DNA of 64,000 nucleotides from Methylobacterium fujisawaense (GCF_014138435.1 NZ_JACJIM010000011.1:62001-126000), one strand, 5' to 3'; shown: positions 45,926 through 55,109, counted from the first letter of the stretch. The notes: generated by a model from the sequence alone, not told the origin. Made by a program: numbers and translations.

Positions 45926-47545
45926 ATGGAGCGGGCGACCGGAGGCATGGACCGGCCATCGGCGGCCGGCGGCCGGGCTCCCGCCCGGGCCGAGCCTTCG
46001 CCCTCGCGGACGCTCCCCCGCAGCCGGACCGTCACCGTTCGACTGGACCGCCGGGCGCTGCGCGGCTGGCATATCCGCCTTCTCGACCAGCTCGGGCAGC
46101 GGCCCGACCACCGGATCCGCGTCGCATGGGTCGACCACGCGGGGGGGCTGCCGCCGAACGCGGAACTCCTGTTCCGGCTGGAGGCCACCATCCACGGCCT
46201 GCCCCGGCCGGGCCTGGCCACGGCGGCCGAGCCGGTGGCGCTCGCGTCCTACGAGGCGAGCCCCGCGGGCGAGGAGCTCCGCAGCAGCGGCGCCCAGGAT
46301 CTCGTCCTCGATCTCTCGAGCGCGCCTGCGGAACCGGGATCGGCACCGGCGTGGCGGCTCGACTATGACGGGATGCCGGGCGAAGCCGGCCTGCTCGCGG
46401 CCCTGTTCGCCCATGGTGCCCCGGTGGCGGCCCTGCGTGGACCGGACGGCAAGCCGGTGGCCTTGGGGCGCCTGGGCGCGGAATCGCATACGGTGATGCT
46501 CGCGGCCTTCGAGGGCTACCTCGCGCGGACCATCACGCTGATCCTCGCCGCCCTCGACGGCGCCGCCTCGACGGAGCTTCCCGACGGCGCCGGGGCGCCC
46601 CTGCAGCCCGCGACCGCCTACGACCTCGGCGGCCTGGGCGCCCGGCGGCGGGCCGCCGGGGGGCTCGCCCGGCAGATCGCCCGCAGGCTCTACGCCCTCT
46701 GCTTCCACGGCCCGCACTGGCGGGTGGGCTGGCGCCGGATCGTCGGCCCCGACCTGATCGATCTGCGCCGGCATCCCGAGGGCGGCTGGCAGGTCCTTCC
46801 CGACGACGGCCGGCGCTTCTACGCCGACCCCTTCGCGATCGCCCGGGACGGCGCCGTGACCCTGTTCGTGGAGGAGTTCGACTATCGCCGCGGCAAGGGC
46901 GTGATCGCCGCGGTGGGCTTCGGGGAGACCGGACCCCGCGGCCGTCCGGAGCCGGTGCTCGAACTCGAGACCCATCTCTCCTACCCGTTCGTGTTCGAGG
47001 CGGACGGACAGGTCTGGATGATCCCGGAATCCCACGCCTCCGGCACGATCGACCTCTACCGGGCCACCGACTTCCCGCGCGGATGGGTCCACGAGGCGGT
47101 GCTCCTCGACGGGGTCGTGGCCGGGGATGCGACCCTGCTGCAGCATGGCGGCCGCTGGTGGATGTTCGCCACGGTCCGGGCCGGCGGGGGCAGCTATTCC
47201 GACACCCTGCATCTCTGGCACGCGCCGCATTTCCGCGGGCCCTGGACCCCGCACCGGCACAACCCGGTGTTGATCGACATCGGCTCGGCCCGGGCCGCGG
47301 GCCCGATCGTGGCGCGCGACGGCGGCCTGATCCGGCCGGTCCAGGATTGCCGCGAGGGCTACGGCGCGGCGCTCGGCCTCGCCCGGATCCTGCGCCTCGA
47401 CGAGGAGGCCTACGCGCAGCGGGTCGAGACGCGCCTGCGGCCCGGGGCGGCCTGGCCGGGCACGCGCCTGCACATGCTGAGCGCCGCCGGCGGCTTCGAG
47501 TTCATCGACGGCTCGCACCGGGCCCGCACGCGACTCCTAGGCTGA
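45926..47545 (+). CDS. Formyltransferase-like/five-bladed propeller protein (GINT1-N-like)
   Basis: A 539-residue protein. Residues 35-235 have a degenerate Rossmann or formyltransferase-like look (TVTVRLDRRALRGWHIRLLD, then LDLSSAPAEPGSAPAWRLDY). Residues 265-520 resemble a GH43/arabinanase-like beta-propeller (FYADPFAIARDGAVTLFVEE, then FVFEADGQVWMIPESHASGT, WWMFATVRAG and PVLIDIGSARAAGP), as in proteins with the glucosamine inositolphosphorylceramide transferase N-terminal domain. It probably acts on a glycan or glycolipid. The catalytic role is not established. ATG 45926 is used; 45947 is possible. Confidence 0.65.
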   Translation: MERATGGMDRPSAAGGRAPARAEPSPSRTLPRSRTVTVRLDRRALRGWHIRLLDQLGQRPDHRIRVAWVDHAGGLPPNAELLFRLEATIHGLPRPGLATAAEPVALASYEASPAGEELRSSGAQDLVLDLSSAPAEPGSAPAWRLDYDGMPGEAGLLAALFAHGAPVAALRGPDGKPVALGRLGAESHTVMLAAFEGYLARTITLILAALDGAASTELPDGAGAPLQPATAYDLGGLGARRRAAGGLARQIARRLYALCFHGPHWRVGWRRIVGPDLIDLRRHPEGGWQVLPDDGRRFYADPFAIARDGAVTLFVEEFDYRRGKGVIAAVGFGETGPRGRPEPVLELETHLSYPFVFEADGQVWMIPESHASGTIDLYRATDFPRGWVHEAVLLDGVVAGDATLLQHGGRWWMFATVRAGGGSYSDTLHLWHAPHFRGPWTPHRHNPVLIDIGSARAAGPIVARDGGLIRPVQDCREGYGAALGLARILRLDEEAYAQRVETRLRPGAAWPGTRLHMLSAAGGFEFIDGSHRARTRLLG

Positions 47546-47681
47546 TCCCGGCCCGCGCCGCGCCCGGCGCGGACCCGTCGGTGCCGAACGGCACCCGCGG
47601 ACGGCTCGCATCCCGGCCCCGCGCACGCTAAGCGGGGGGCTCCACCCGCGCCGATCAAGCAGAACCGCCGGGACGATCACC

Positions 47682-49658
47682 ATGGCGAGCCCCGTCGAAC
47701 ATGCGAGCTTCCTGCCGCCGGTCCTGACCTTCCTCACGGCGGCGGTGATCGGCGTGCCGATCTTCCGGCTGATCGGCCAGAGCGCCGTGCTGGGCTATCT
47801 CGTGGCCGGGGTGCTGATCGGGCCCTCGGGCCTGTCGCTGATCGCCGAGCCCGAGACGGCGGCGAGCGTCGCCGAGATCGGCGTGGTGCTGCTGCTCTTC
47901 ATCGTCGGCCTGGAACTGCACCTGTCGCAGCTCGTCTCGATGCGGCGCGACATCTTCGGCCTCGGGACCGCGCAGCTCGTCCTCTGCGCGCTGGTGCTCG
48001 GCGGCGCCGGAATCCTGGCGGGCCTCAGCTTGGGCGCCGCCGCGGTGATCGGCCTCGCGCTGGCGCTCTCGGCCACCGCGGTGGCCCTGCAGCTCCTGGA
48101 GGAGCGGGGCGATCTCTCCAGCGCCTATGGCGGCCGCGCCTTCGCGGTCCTGCTGTTCCAGGACCTCTCGGTGGTCGGCATCCTGGCGCTGATGCCCCTG
48201 CTGGCCTCGGCGGGGGAGGCGACCGACGTCTCCTGGCTCGGGGAAGCGGCCCTCTCCACCGGCAAGGCGCTCGCGGCGATCCTGGCGGTGGTGCTGGTCG
48301 GCCGCTACGGCCTGAACCCCTTTTTCCGGCTGCTCGCCGCGAGCGGCGCCCGCGAGGTGATGACCGCAGCCGCGCTCCTGGTGGTGCTCGGCACCGCGCT
48401 CCTCATGGAGCAGGTCGGCCTGTCGATGGCGATGGGCGCGTTCCTCGCCGGCATCCTGCTGGCCGAGTCGAACTTCCGCCACCAGCTGGAGGCCGATATC
48501 GAGCCGTTCCGCGGCATGCTGCTCGGCCTGTTCTTCATGAGCGTCGGCATGTCGATCGACGGCAACCTCGTGCGGGAGGTCTGGCCCGCCCTGTTCGGCG
48601 CCACCCTGGCGGCGATCCTGGTCAAGGTCGCCATCGTGGCCGGCCTGTTCCGGCTGTTCGGCTCGGACACGCTGGGGGCCCTGCGGGGGGCGGCGGTTCT
48701 GGCGCCCGCGGGCGAGTTCGCCTTCGTGCTGCTGCCTCAGGCCCAGGATCTCGGCCTCACCGGCGTCACGGCGACGCGCTTCGCGGTGGCGCTCGCCGCG
48801 CTGACCATGCTGATCGGGCCGATTGCCGCCAAGGGGCTCGACAAGCTGATCGAGCGGCGCACCGCGCGCAGCACCCGCGCGCTGGAGGCGCCCTCCACCG
48901 AGCTGACCGAGAGCGGCGACGCCAGGGTGCTGGTGATCGGCTTCGGCCGCTTCGGGCAGGTGCTGACGCAGGTGCTGATGGCCGAGGGCATCCCCGTCAC
49001 GGTGATCGACAAGGACGTGGAGCAGCTGCGCGCCGCCTCGCGCTTCGGCTTCCGCATCTATTACGGCGACGGCACCCGGCTCGACGTGCTCCGCGCCGCC
49101 GGGATCGGCCGGGTCGAGCTGGTCTGCATCTGCGTCGACGACCGGGAGGGCGCTCTCAAGATCGTCGACATCGTCCACGAGGAGTTCTCCAGCGTGCGCA
49201 CCTTCGTGCGCGCCTACGACCGCCTGCACGCGGTGGAGCTGATGAACCGGGACGTCGACTACCAGATCCGCGAGACCGCCGAATCCGCCCTCGCCTTCGG
49301 ACGGTCGGCGCTCGAGGGGCTCGGCCTGTCGCCGGAGGCCGCCTCGGCCCGGGCCGACGACGTGCGCAAGCGCGACATCGCCCGCCTCGTCCTGCAGCAG
49401 GCCGGGGCCCTGCCGGACGGCGCCGGCTGGATGCGCGGCGCCGCGGCGGGTCTGAAGCCCGAGCCGCTGACCATTCCGGTCCGGCCGGCGCGGGCGCTCA
49501 GCACCGAGACCCGCGACCTCGTGGGCAGCGACCGGCGCGAGGCGGCCGAGCGGCTGCTGGAGAAGCCCGCACTGGCGCCGCAGGAGACGGACGCCGCCGA
49601 GGGGGAGACCGATTCGGAGGCGGAGCTGGAAGCGGAAGGCAGCGCCCGGGATGCGTGA
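47682..49658 (+). CDS. Monovalent cation:proton antiporter-2 (KefB/KefC-like) with RCK domain
   Basis: A 658-residue CPA2 transporter. About twelve helices span residues 10-385, including LGYLVAGVLIGPSGLSL and ALSATAVALQLLEERGDLSS. The TrkA-N/RCK domain follows (VLVIGFGRFGQVLTQVLMAE, residues about 412-431). The C-terminal 130 residues are charged. It exports K+ or exchanges it for H+, as in glutathione-gated Kef systems. The MATE gene overlaps by 4 bp. Confidence 0.92.
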   Translation: MASPVEHASFLPPVLTFLTAAVIGVPIFRLIGQSAVLGYLVAGVLIGPSGLSLIAEPETAASVAEIGVVLLLFIVGLELHLSQLVSMRRDIFGLGTAQLVLCALVLGGAGILAGLSLGAAAVIGLALALSATAVALQLLEERGDLSSAYGGRAFAVLLFQDLSVVGILALMPLLASAGEATDVSWLGEAALSTGKALAAILAVVLVGRYGLNPFFRLLAASGAREVMTAAALLVVLGTALLMEQVGLSMAMGAFLAGILLAESNFRHQLEADIEPFRGMLLGLFFMSVGMSIDGNLVREVWPALFGATLAAILVKVAIVAGLFRLFGSDTLGALRGAAVLAPAGEFAFVLLPQAQDLGLTGVTATRFAVALAALTMLIGPIAAKGLDKLIERRTARSTRALEAPSTELTESGDARVLVIGFGRFGQVLTQVLMAEGIPVTVIDKDVEQLRAASRFGFRIYYGDGTRLDVLRAAGIGRVELVCICVDDREGALKIVDIVHEEFSSVRTFVRAYDRLHAVELMNRDVDYQIRETAESALAFGRSALEGLGLSPEAASARADDVRKRDIARLVLQQAGALPDGAGWMRGAAAGLKPEPLTIPVRPARALSTETRDLVGSDRREAAERLLEKPALAPQETDAAEGETDSEAELEAEGSARDA

Positions 49659-51112
49659 CCGGCCGGATGTCTGACATGTCCGACGGGCCGCCCCCGGCGG
49701 AGGCGGGCCGCTTCGTCACCGGCTCGATCCTCCGGCACGTGGTGGTGATGGCCGCCACCGGATCGGTGGGGCTGATGGCGATCTTCGTCGTCGACCTCTT
49801 GTCGCTGCTCTACGTGTCGACGCTCGGCGACCCGAACCTCACCGCGGCGGTCGGCTTCGCCGGCATCGTGCAGTTCTTCGCCACGGCGGTGAATATCGGC
49901 CTGATGATCGCCGCCGGGGCGCTGGTCGGGAAGGCCGTCGGCGCGCGCGACCGCGCGGCGGCGCGGCGCCTCGCGACCTCCGCGCTGGTCCTCGGCAGCC
50001 TCGTGGCCGCCCTCATCGCGGTGCTGATCGCGCTGCTCGCCGACCCGCTCCTGGCCCTGATCGGCGCGAAGGGCGAGGCGCTGCGGGTGGCGATCCTGTT
50101 CCTCCACATCACCCTTCCGTCGAACCTGCTGCTCGCCGCCGGCATGCTGTTCACCGGCCTGCTGCGCGCGGTGGGCGAAGCCAGGCAGGCGATGTCGGTC
50201 ACCCTGGCCGGAGCGGTGGTCACCGCACTGCTCGATCCGCTGCTGATCTTCGGGGCCGGCCTGGGCGTCACGGGCGCGGCGATCACCGTCTGCGTCGCGC
50301 GCGCGACCTTCGTGGCGGTGGGCGTCCGCGGCGTCGCCCGGCACGGCCTCCTCCGCCGGCCGCACCTGTCCGACCTGCCGGCCGACGCCGCCGCCCTGGC
50401 CGGCGTCGCGGGACCGGCCGTGCTCACGAATCTCGCCCCCTCGGTGGCGAGCGCGTTCCTGGCACGGCTGTTCGCCGGCTACGGGGCCGATGCGGTCGCC
50501 GCCGCGTCGGTGATCGACCGCCTGACGCCGGTGGCCTTCGGCGGCCTGTTCGCCCTGTCGGGGGCGATCGGCCCGATCCTGGCGCAGAACTGGGGCGCGG
50601 GCCTGTTCGACCGGATGCGCGGCGTGCTGCGCGCGGCGGTCCGGGTGACGCTGGCCTATGTCGCCGTGGTCTGGTTCGTCCTGGCGCTGACCCGGGGATG
50701 GCTCGCCAGCCTGTTCGGCCTGCACGGGGTCTCGGCCGAGCTCTTCGGCTTCTTCTGCCTCGTCGGCGGCGCGATCTGGTTCTTCAACGGGCTGCTGTTC
50801 CTCGGCAACGCCGCCTTCAACAATCTCGGCTTCCCCCTGCGCTCGACGCTGCTGAACTGGGGGCGCGCGACCCTCGGCACGGTCCCCCCGGCGATGCTCG
50901 GGGCGGCGCTCTACGGCCCCCGCGGCGTGGTCGCCGGGATGGGCGTGGGATCCCTGGTCTTCGGCGCCCTCGGCATCCTGCTGGCCCGCCGCACGGTGGA
51001 CCGCCTGGAAGGGAGCGGCCGGCGCGGGCGTGAGCCCGAGGCTGCGGCGGCGGTGCTGGAGAGGCCGGCGCCGCTGCCGCCGGGCCATGCCCATCCCGAG
51101 CCGTTGCACTGA
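49655..51112 (+). CDS. MATE family efflux transporter
   Basis: A 485-residue, twelve-helix multidrug and toxin extrusion protein. Family features are two MatE halves (LYVSTLGDPNLTAAVGFAGI and GGLFALSGAIGPILAQNWGA) with the GA-rich helices between. GTG 49655 overlaps the antiporter stop (GTGA); ATG 49667 or 49676 are alternatives. The drug or metabolite exported is unknown. Confidence 0.9.
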   Translation: MTGRMSDMSDGPPPAEAGRFVTGSILRHVVVMAATGSVGLMAIFVVDLLSLLYVSTLGDPNLTAAVGFAGIVQFFATAVNIGLMIAAGALVGKAVGARDRAAARRLATSALVLGSLVAALIAVLIALLADPLLALIGAKGEALRVAILFLHITLPSNLLLAAGMLFTGLLRAVGEARQAMSVTLAGAVVTALLDPLLIFGAGLGVTGAAITVCVARATFVAVGVRGVARHGLLRRPHLSDLPADAAALAGVAGPAVLTNLAPSVASAFLARLFAGYGADAVAAASVIDRLTPVAFGGLFALSGAIGPILAQNWGAGLFDRMRGVLRAAVRVTLAYVAVVWFVLALTRGWLASLFGLHGVSAELFGFFCLVGGAIWFFNGLLFLGNAAFNNLGFPLRSTLLNWGRATLGTVPPAMLGAALYGPRGVVAGMGVGSLVFGALGILLARRTVDRLEGSGRRGREPEAAAAVLERPAPLPPGHAHPEPLH

Positions 51113-51135
51113 GACGGCGGAGAAGGCGCAAGTTC

Positions 51136-51163
51136 CGCGGGGAAGAACTGGTATTTCCCCGCG
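51136..51163 (+). terminator. Hairpin after the MATE gene
   Basis: CGCGGGGAA (51136-51144), ten-base loop, TTCCCCGCG (51155-51163). Perfect 9-bp stem without a U-tract, 23 bp past the stop. Confidence 0.5.
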
Positions 51164-51220
51164 TGACGGGTCACCATACCCTGTCTCGGCCTGTCCCGGC
51201 CGGGGCAGGATCGAGGCGTC

Positions 51221-51994
51221 ATGTTCAACCCGCTCGAGATGTTCCAGGCCCAGGGCGAGGCCGGCCTTCAGGCCATGGCCCAGCAATTCGGCCTGACGAC
51301 TGAGCAGACGGCCCGCGCCTTCGAGGCGCTGATGCCGGCCCTGACCCTGGGGCTCCAGCGCAGCGTCGGCGTGGACCCGACCGGCTTCGCCCGGATGTTC
51401 GGGCTGGAAGCCGCCAAGCCTGCGCCGCCGCAGGGCTTCGAGGCCCTCAGCCAGATGTTCGGCTCGGCGCAGCTGATGCAGGCCGTGCTGCGGCAGGCCT
51501 CGGCCACGAGCGGCGTCGGCGCGCAGGTGCTGCGCCAGATGCTGCCGATGATGGCGGGGGCCGTGGTGGCGAGCATCGTCCATGTCATGCTGAACCAGCC
51601 GCAGGCCGAGCCCGCCCAGGCGCGGTCGAGCCCGCCGCCGCCCGTTCCGTTCCCGTTCGGGCCGGCCTGGGCCGAGATGGCCAAGGCGATGATGCCCGCG
51701 GTCCAGCCGCCGGCGCCGCCGCCGAAGCCGGCCGCCAAGCCGACCGCGAAGCCGTCGCAGGGAACTGCAGGCGAAGCCGGCTCGGATGTGTTCCAGCAGA
51801 TGATGCGCACCGGGGCCGAGGTTCAGGGCAACAACATCCGGGCGATGCAGGAGCTGTTCGAGACCTTCTGGCCTGCCTCCGGGGGCGCGACGCCCCAGTC
51901 CTCGGACGGCACCCCGGCACGTCCCGATCCGGCGCCCGCCGATCCCGCGGCGGGCAAGGGCCGGCGCGGTCGCCCGTCCGGCGGGACCGGTTGA
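51221..51994 (+). CDS. DUF937-type protein
   Basis: A 257-residue protein. The N-terminal half (MFNPLEMFQAQGEAGLQAMA, ALMPALTLGLQRSV, and VLRQMLPMMAGAVVASIVH) has the repeating helical pattern of DUF937/YidB-like proteins. The middle is Pro-rich, and a second helix pair (FQQMMRTGAEVQGNNIRAMQ, ELFETFW) resembles phasin-like amphipathic helices. Function is unknown; a granule or membrane association is possible. Confidence 0.72.
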   Translation: MFNPLEMFQAQGEAGLQAMAQQFGLTTEQTARAFEALMPALTLGLQRSVGVDPTGFARMFGLEAAKPAPPQGFEALSQMFGSAQLMQAVLRQASATSGVGAQVLRQMLPMMAGAVVASIVHVMLNQPQAEPAQARSSPPPPVPFPFGPAWAEMAKAMMPAVQPPAPPPKPAAKPTAKPSQGTAGEAGSDVFQQMMRTGAEVQGNNIRAMQELFETFWPASGGATPQSSDGTPARPDPAPADPAAGKGRRGRPSGGTG

Positions 51995-52067
51995 CGCAGG
52001 GACAGGGCCCGGGCGGACGTTGACCCCGCGGATCGAAGCGGCAACCTGTCGCCGAGGAGATCCGCCG

Positions 52068-52385
52068 ATGAGCGACCATTTGACCGCCTGGGACGATCGC
52101 ACGGAGAGCGTCGCCGGGAATGGCGTCGCCAAGCGCGCGATCCCGGGTGCGGGTGCCAGCCTCGTGCGCGTGGTGGTGCCGGCGGGCATCTCGGCGCCGG
52201 CCCACAGTCACGACCACGAGCAGTTCGTGCAGGTGCTCGCGGGCTCCGGGGTCCTGGAGACCGAGCAGGGTCGCAAGCCGTTCTCGGCCGGCAGCGTGTT
52301 CCACTTCCCGGCCGGGGCGTGGCACGCCGCCGAATTCGAGACCGAGACGGTCTTGATCGAGACGAACCTCGCGTCGCAGGTCTGA
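52068..52385 (+). CDS. Cupin-domain protein
   Basis: A 105-residue single cupin. Metal ligands of motif 1 are HSHDHEQF (His46/48/50, Glu51 or Gln52) and of motif 2 include His86 in FPAGAWHAAEF. The start has GAGGAGA 8 bases upstream. Possible roles are a small dioxygenase-like enzyme or sugar-binding protein; the sequence does not decide. Confidence 0.88.
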   Translation: MSDHLTAWDDRTESVAGNGVAKRAIPGAGASLVRVVVPAGISAPAHSHDHEQFVQVLAGSGVLETEQGRKPFSAGSVFHFPAGAWHAAEFETETVLIETNLASQV

Positions 52386-52462
52386 CATAGGTCCGGCGGG
52401 CGTGGCTGGTTCAGCCGGGACTCCTCGGCCGGCTCAGGCTCGGCGCTGAGGAGGAAGACGGA

Positions 52463-52902
52463 TCATTCCGGTCCGGGGCCGAGTTGCCGTTCCAGTTCCT
52501 CAGCCGCGGGCACCGTCTCGCGCGCGTACCGGACGGCCTGATCGGCGGTCAGCAAGCGACCGTCCTCGGGAAAGAAGGCGAGCCCCCGACCGATGTCACG
52601 CAGGCCGTGATCGCCATGAGGGCGCCGATGGATTCCGCGATGGTGCCGAACCAGAACGCGTACACGCATGGCCAGGAGCCGGCGAAGTCGGTCTCCGGAT
52701 AGGTTTCCTTCAATTCCGAGAACGGCACGATCGAGCACTCGAAGCCCAAGGCCCGGCCGCGCCGCACGGCCGGCAGATGCCCCGACGAGGCCAGCGGAAT
52801 CATCGTTCCACGAAGCTGCAGATCGAAACCGAGCGCGTCCAGGCCGGCCTGCCAATCCGATACGCCGGCGAGTGGTCTCGGACACAGGGCGTACGCTTCC
52901 AT
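52463..52902 (-). pseudogene. Immunity-protein-like gene, frameshifted in a G-tract
   Basis: Starts at ATG 52902, overlapping the last codons region of the toxin-like gene (stop 52905-52907). The first frame reads MEAYALCPRPLAGVSDWQAG..., includes GFECSIVPFSELKETYP and ends early. The second frame gives LAFFPEDGRLLTADQAVRYA and ends PGPE at 52463. Adding one G to the G5 run at 52583-52587 (C on plus) joins them as TSVGG-LAFFPEDG, restoring about 146 residues. The FEC...W...E...GG...F-P-E-D-G layout resembles many small immunity proteins of polymorphic toxin systems. Confidence 0.6.
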
Positions 52903-52904
52903 AC

Positions 52905-53540
52905 TCACGCGAGCACGACTCCGAGTGTGACGGCGACAGAGATGCGGCTCGTGATGGAGATGCCGCGGAGCAGATGGATCTCGATGACCGGGACGCTGTC
53001 GTCGACACCTGCGCCGGCCCGCAGGGCACGGATGCGGCGCGGCGACAGACCCGTTTCGCCGGTCTTGATGTCCCAGATCGCCCGGACCGGCGCTGCGCTG
53101 GTCCGGCCATCCCGGAGAAGAACATGCGTGCGTCTGCTGCCGGACAGGCCGTGGCGGACGATGTCGCCGGCGACGAAGCTCTGCTCGACACCGTGCCTGC
53201 CGATCCCGGGGAGATCCAGCGCGCACAGGCGGGCCGCCAGGCTGGCGTGGATCTGGAACCCGTAGAGGAACCCCTCTTCCGGCTCGGTGCTCGCGACGAC
53301 GTCCTTCAGGACATCGAGGATCTCATCGGTCTTCGCGTCGATCCGAGGATCACCCGTTGGGTCCTTGCGAACGACGGTGAGCGACCCGCCCTCTCCGCAC
53401 CACCGACCATCGCGGCCCCGTCGCCGATCCGGTCTGAATCCGGCTTTGATGTCCTGGCGTTCCAGAGCAACGAAGGCTCGGCTCAAGCGCAACTCCGCGA
53501 GGGAATACGCCCAGAGCACATCGGGATCATGATCTCGCAT
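52905..53540 (-). CDS. Standalone PD-(D/E)xK-type toxin-like protein
   Basis: A 211-residue protein of no firm family. The C-terminal half (residues 91-193) has YGFQIHASLAARL, GIGRHGVEQSFV (Glu119), GLSGSRRTHVLLRDG and AIWDIKTGETGLSP (Asp157, Lys159), then SVPVIEIHLLRG. This E...(D)...D-x-K order fits nuclease effector domains of secreted toxins. The middle acid, usually Asp in RTDV, is His139 here, so activity may be lost. No signal or trafficking domain is present. An immunity-like gene follows directly. Confidence 0.6.
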   Translation of the reverse strand: MRDHDPDVLWAYSLAELRLSRAFVALERQDIKAGFRPDRRRGRDGRWCGEGGSLTVVRKDPTGDPRIDAKTDEILDVLKDVVASTEPEEGFLYGFQIHASLAARLCALDLPGIGRHGVEQSFVAGDIVRHGLSGSRRTHVLLRDGRTSAAPVRAIWDIKTGETGLSPRRIRALRAGAGVDDSVPVIEIHLLRGISITSRISVAVTLGVVLA

Positions 53541-53804
53541 CGCGCCAGAACCCGCCGTCCTTGTTCCTGTTTTATTCCATGATTCTTTTCCTTCAATCGA
53601 GCGATCTCAGGCTTAATTAGGAAAACATTTCGGCCCCATCCGGCCGAGCGGGCGCCTGGCCTGCGGCAAATTATTCTTGGCGCGCGAGCAAAATGCCTGC
53701 GCTTGGCCTGAGCCGTCGGCGCGTGTAGGAATCCCACCTTGAACGCCCGCCCGTGCACGCCGACGAAAGGCCGGGCATCGCCCCTACCAGAACAGAGGCA
53801 GACC
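53541..53804. other. AT-richer divergent region upstream of glyA
   Basis: A 264-bp gap between the toxin-like gene and glyA. Bases 53565-53635 are AT-rich compared with the flanks. No riboswitch consensus or clear promoter was recognised. Confidence 0.45.
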
Positions 53805-55109
53805 ATGAGCGCCGGTACCGCCGCCGACAAGCACTTCTCCAACAGCTTCTTCGCCGCCCCCCTCACGGAGACCGATCCCGAGATCGCCGAGGCGGTGGCC
53901 AAGGAGCTCGGCCGTCAGCAGCACGAGATCGAGCTGATCGCCTCGGAGAACATCGTCTCCCGCGCCGTGCTGGAGGCGCAGGGCTCGGTGCTGACCAACA
54001 AGTACGCGGAGGGCTATCCGGGCCGGCGCTACTACGGCGGCTGCCAGTTCGTGGACATCGCCGAGGATCTCGCCATCGAGCGCGCCAAGCGCCTGTTCGA
54101 TTGCGGCTTCGCCAACGTGCAGCCGAACTCGGGCTCCCAGGCCAACCAGGGCGTGTTCCTGGCCCTGATGCAGCCCGGCGACACCTTCCTGGGCCTCGAC
54201 CTCGCCGCGGGCGGCCACCTGACGCACGGCGCCCCGCCGAATGTCTCGGGCAAGTGGTTCAAGCCGGTCTCCTACACGGTGCGCCGCGAGGACCAGCGGA
54301 TCGACATGGAGCAGGTCGCCCAGCTCGCGCAGGAGCATAAGCCGAAGGTGATCATCGCCGGCGGCTCGGGCTACCCGCGCCACTGGGACTTCGCCAAGTT
54401 CCGCGAGATCGCCGACTCGGTGGGCGCCTACTTCATGGTCGACATGGCCCATTTCGCGGGCCTCGTTGCGGCCGGCGTCCATCCGTCGCCGTTCCCGCAC
54501 GCCCATGTCGCCACCACGACGACCCACAAGACGCTCCGCGGCCCGCGCGGCGGCATGATCCTGACGAACGACGAGGCGCTGGCCAAGAAGTTCAACTCGG
54601 CGATCTTCCCGGGCATCCAGGGCGGCCCGCTGATGCACGTCATCGCCGGCAAGGCCGTCGCCTTCGGCGAGGCGCTGAAGCCCGAGTTCAAGATCTACGC
54701 CCGCCAGGTGGTGGAGAACGCCAAGGCGCTCGCCGACACGCTGATCTCGGGCGGCTACGACATCACCTCGGGCGGCACCGACAACCACCTGATGCTGGTC
54801 GACCTGCAGCGGAAGGGCCTCACCGGCAAGGCGGCGGAAGCCGCGCTGTCGCGGGCGCACATCACCTGCAACAAGAACGGCGTGCCCTTCGACACGCAGA
54901 AGCCGACCATCACCTCGGGCATCCGGCTCGGCACCCCCGCCGGCACGTCCCGCGGCTTCGGCGTCGCCGAGTTCAAGCAGATCGGCGGCTTCATCGTCGA
55001 GGTGCTGGACGGGCTCGCCGCCAAGGGTGAGGCGGGCGACAGCGCGGTCGAGGCCGATGTCAAGACCCGCGTCCATGCTCTCACGGACCGGTTCCCGATC
55101 TACGGCTGA
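53805..55109 (+). CDS. glyA: Serine hydroxymethyltransferase
   Basis: A 434-residue PLP enzyme interconverting serine and glycine with tetrahydrofolate; in methylotrophs it also feeds the serine cycle. ELIASENIVSRAVLEAQGSV, NKYAEGYPGRRYYGGC and the PLP lysine motif VATTTTHKTLRGPRGGMIL are diagnostic. The start at 53805 follows AGAGGCAG. It is followed by a long terminator hairpin. Confidence 0.98.
   Translation: MSAGTAADKHFSNSFFAAPLTETDPEIAEAVAKELGRQQHEIELIASENIVSRAVLEAQGSVLTNKYAEGYPGRRYYGGCQFVDIAEDLAIERAKRLFDCGFANVQPNSGSQANQGVFLALMQPGDTFLGLDLAAGGHLTHGAPPNVSGKWFKPVSYTVRREDQRIDMEQVAQLAQEHKPKVIIAGGSGYPRHWDFAKFREIADSVGAYFMVDMAHFAGLVAAGVHPSPFPHAHVATTTTHKTLRGPRGGMILTNDEALAKKFNSAIFPGIQGGPLMHVIAGKAVAFGEALKPEFKIYARQVVENAKALADTLISGGYDITSGGTDNHLMLVDLQRKGLTGKAAEAALSRAHITCNKNGVPFDTQKPTITSGIRLGTPAGTSRGFGVAEFKQIGGFIVEVLDGLAAKGEAGDSAVEADVKTRVHALTDRFPIYG

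Noticed and set aside
49259..52189. A 976-codon frame antisense to the MATE and DUF937 genes
   Set aside because: Same shadow signature; the plus-strand genes have clear helices and starts.
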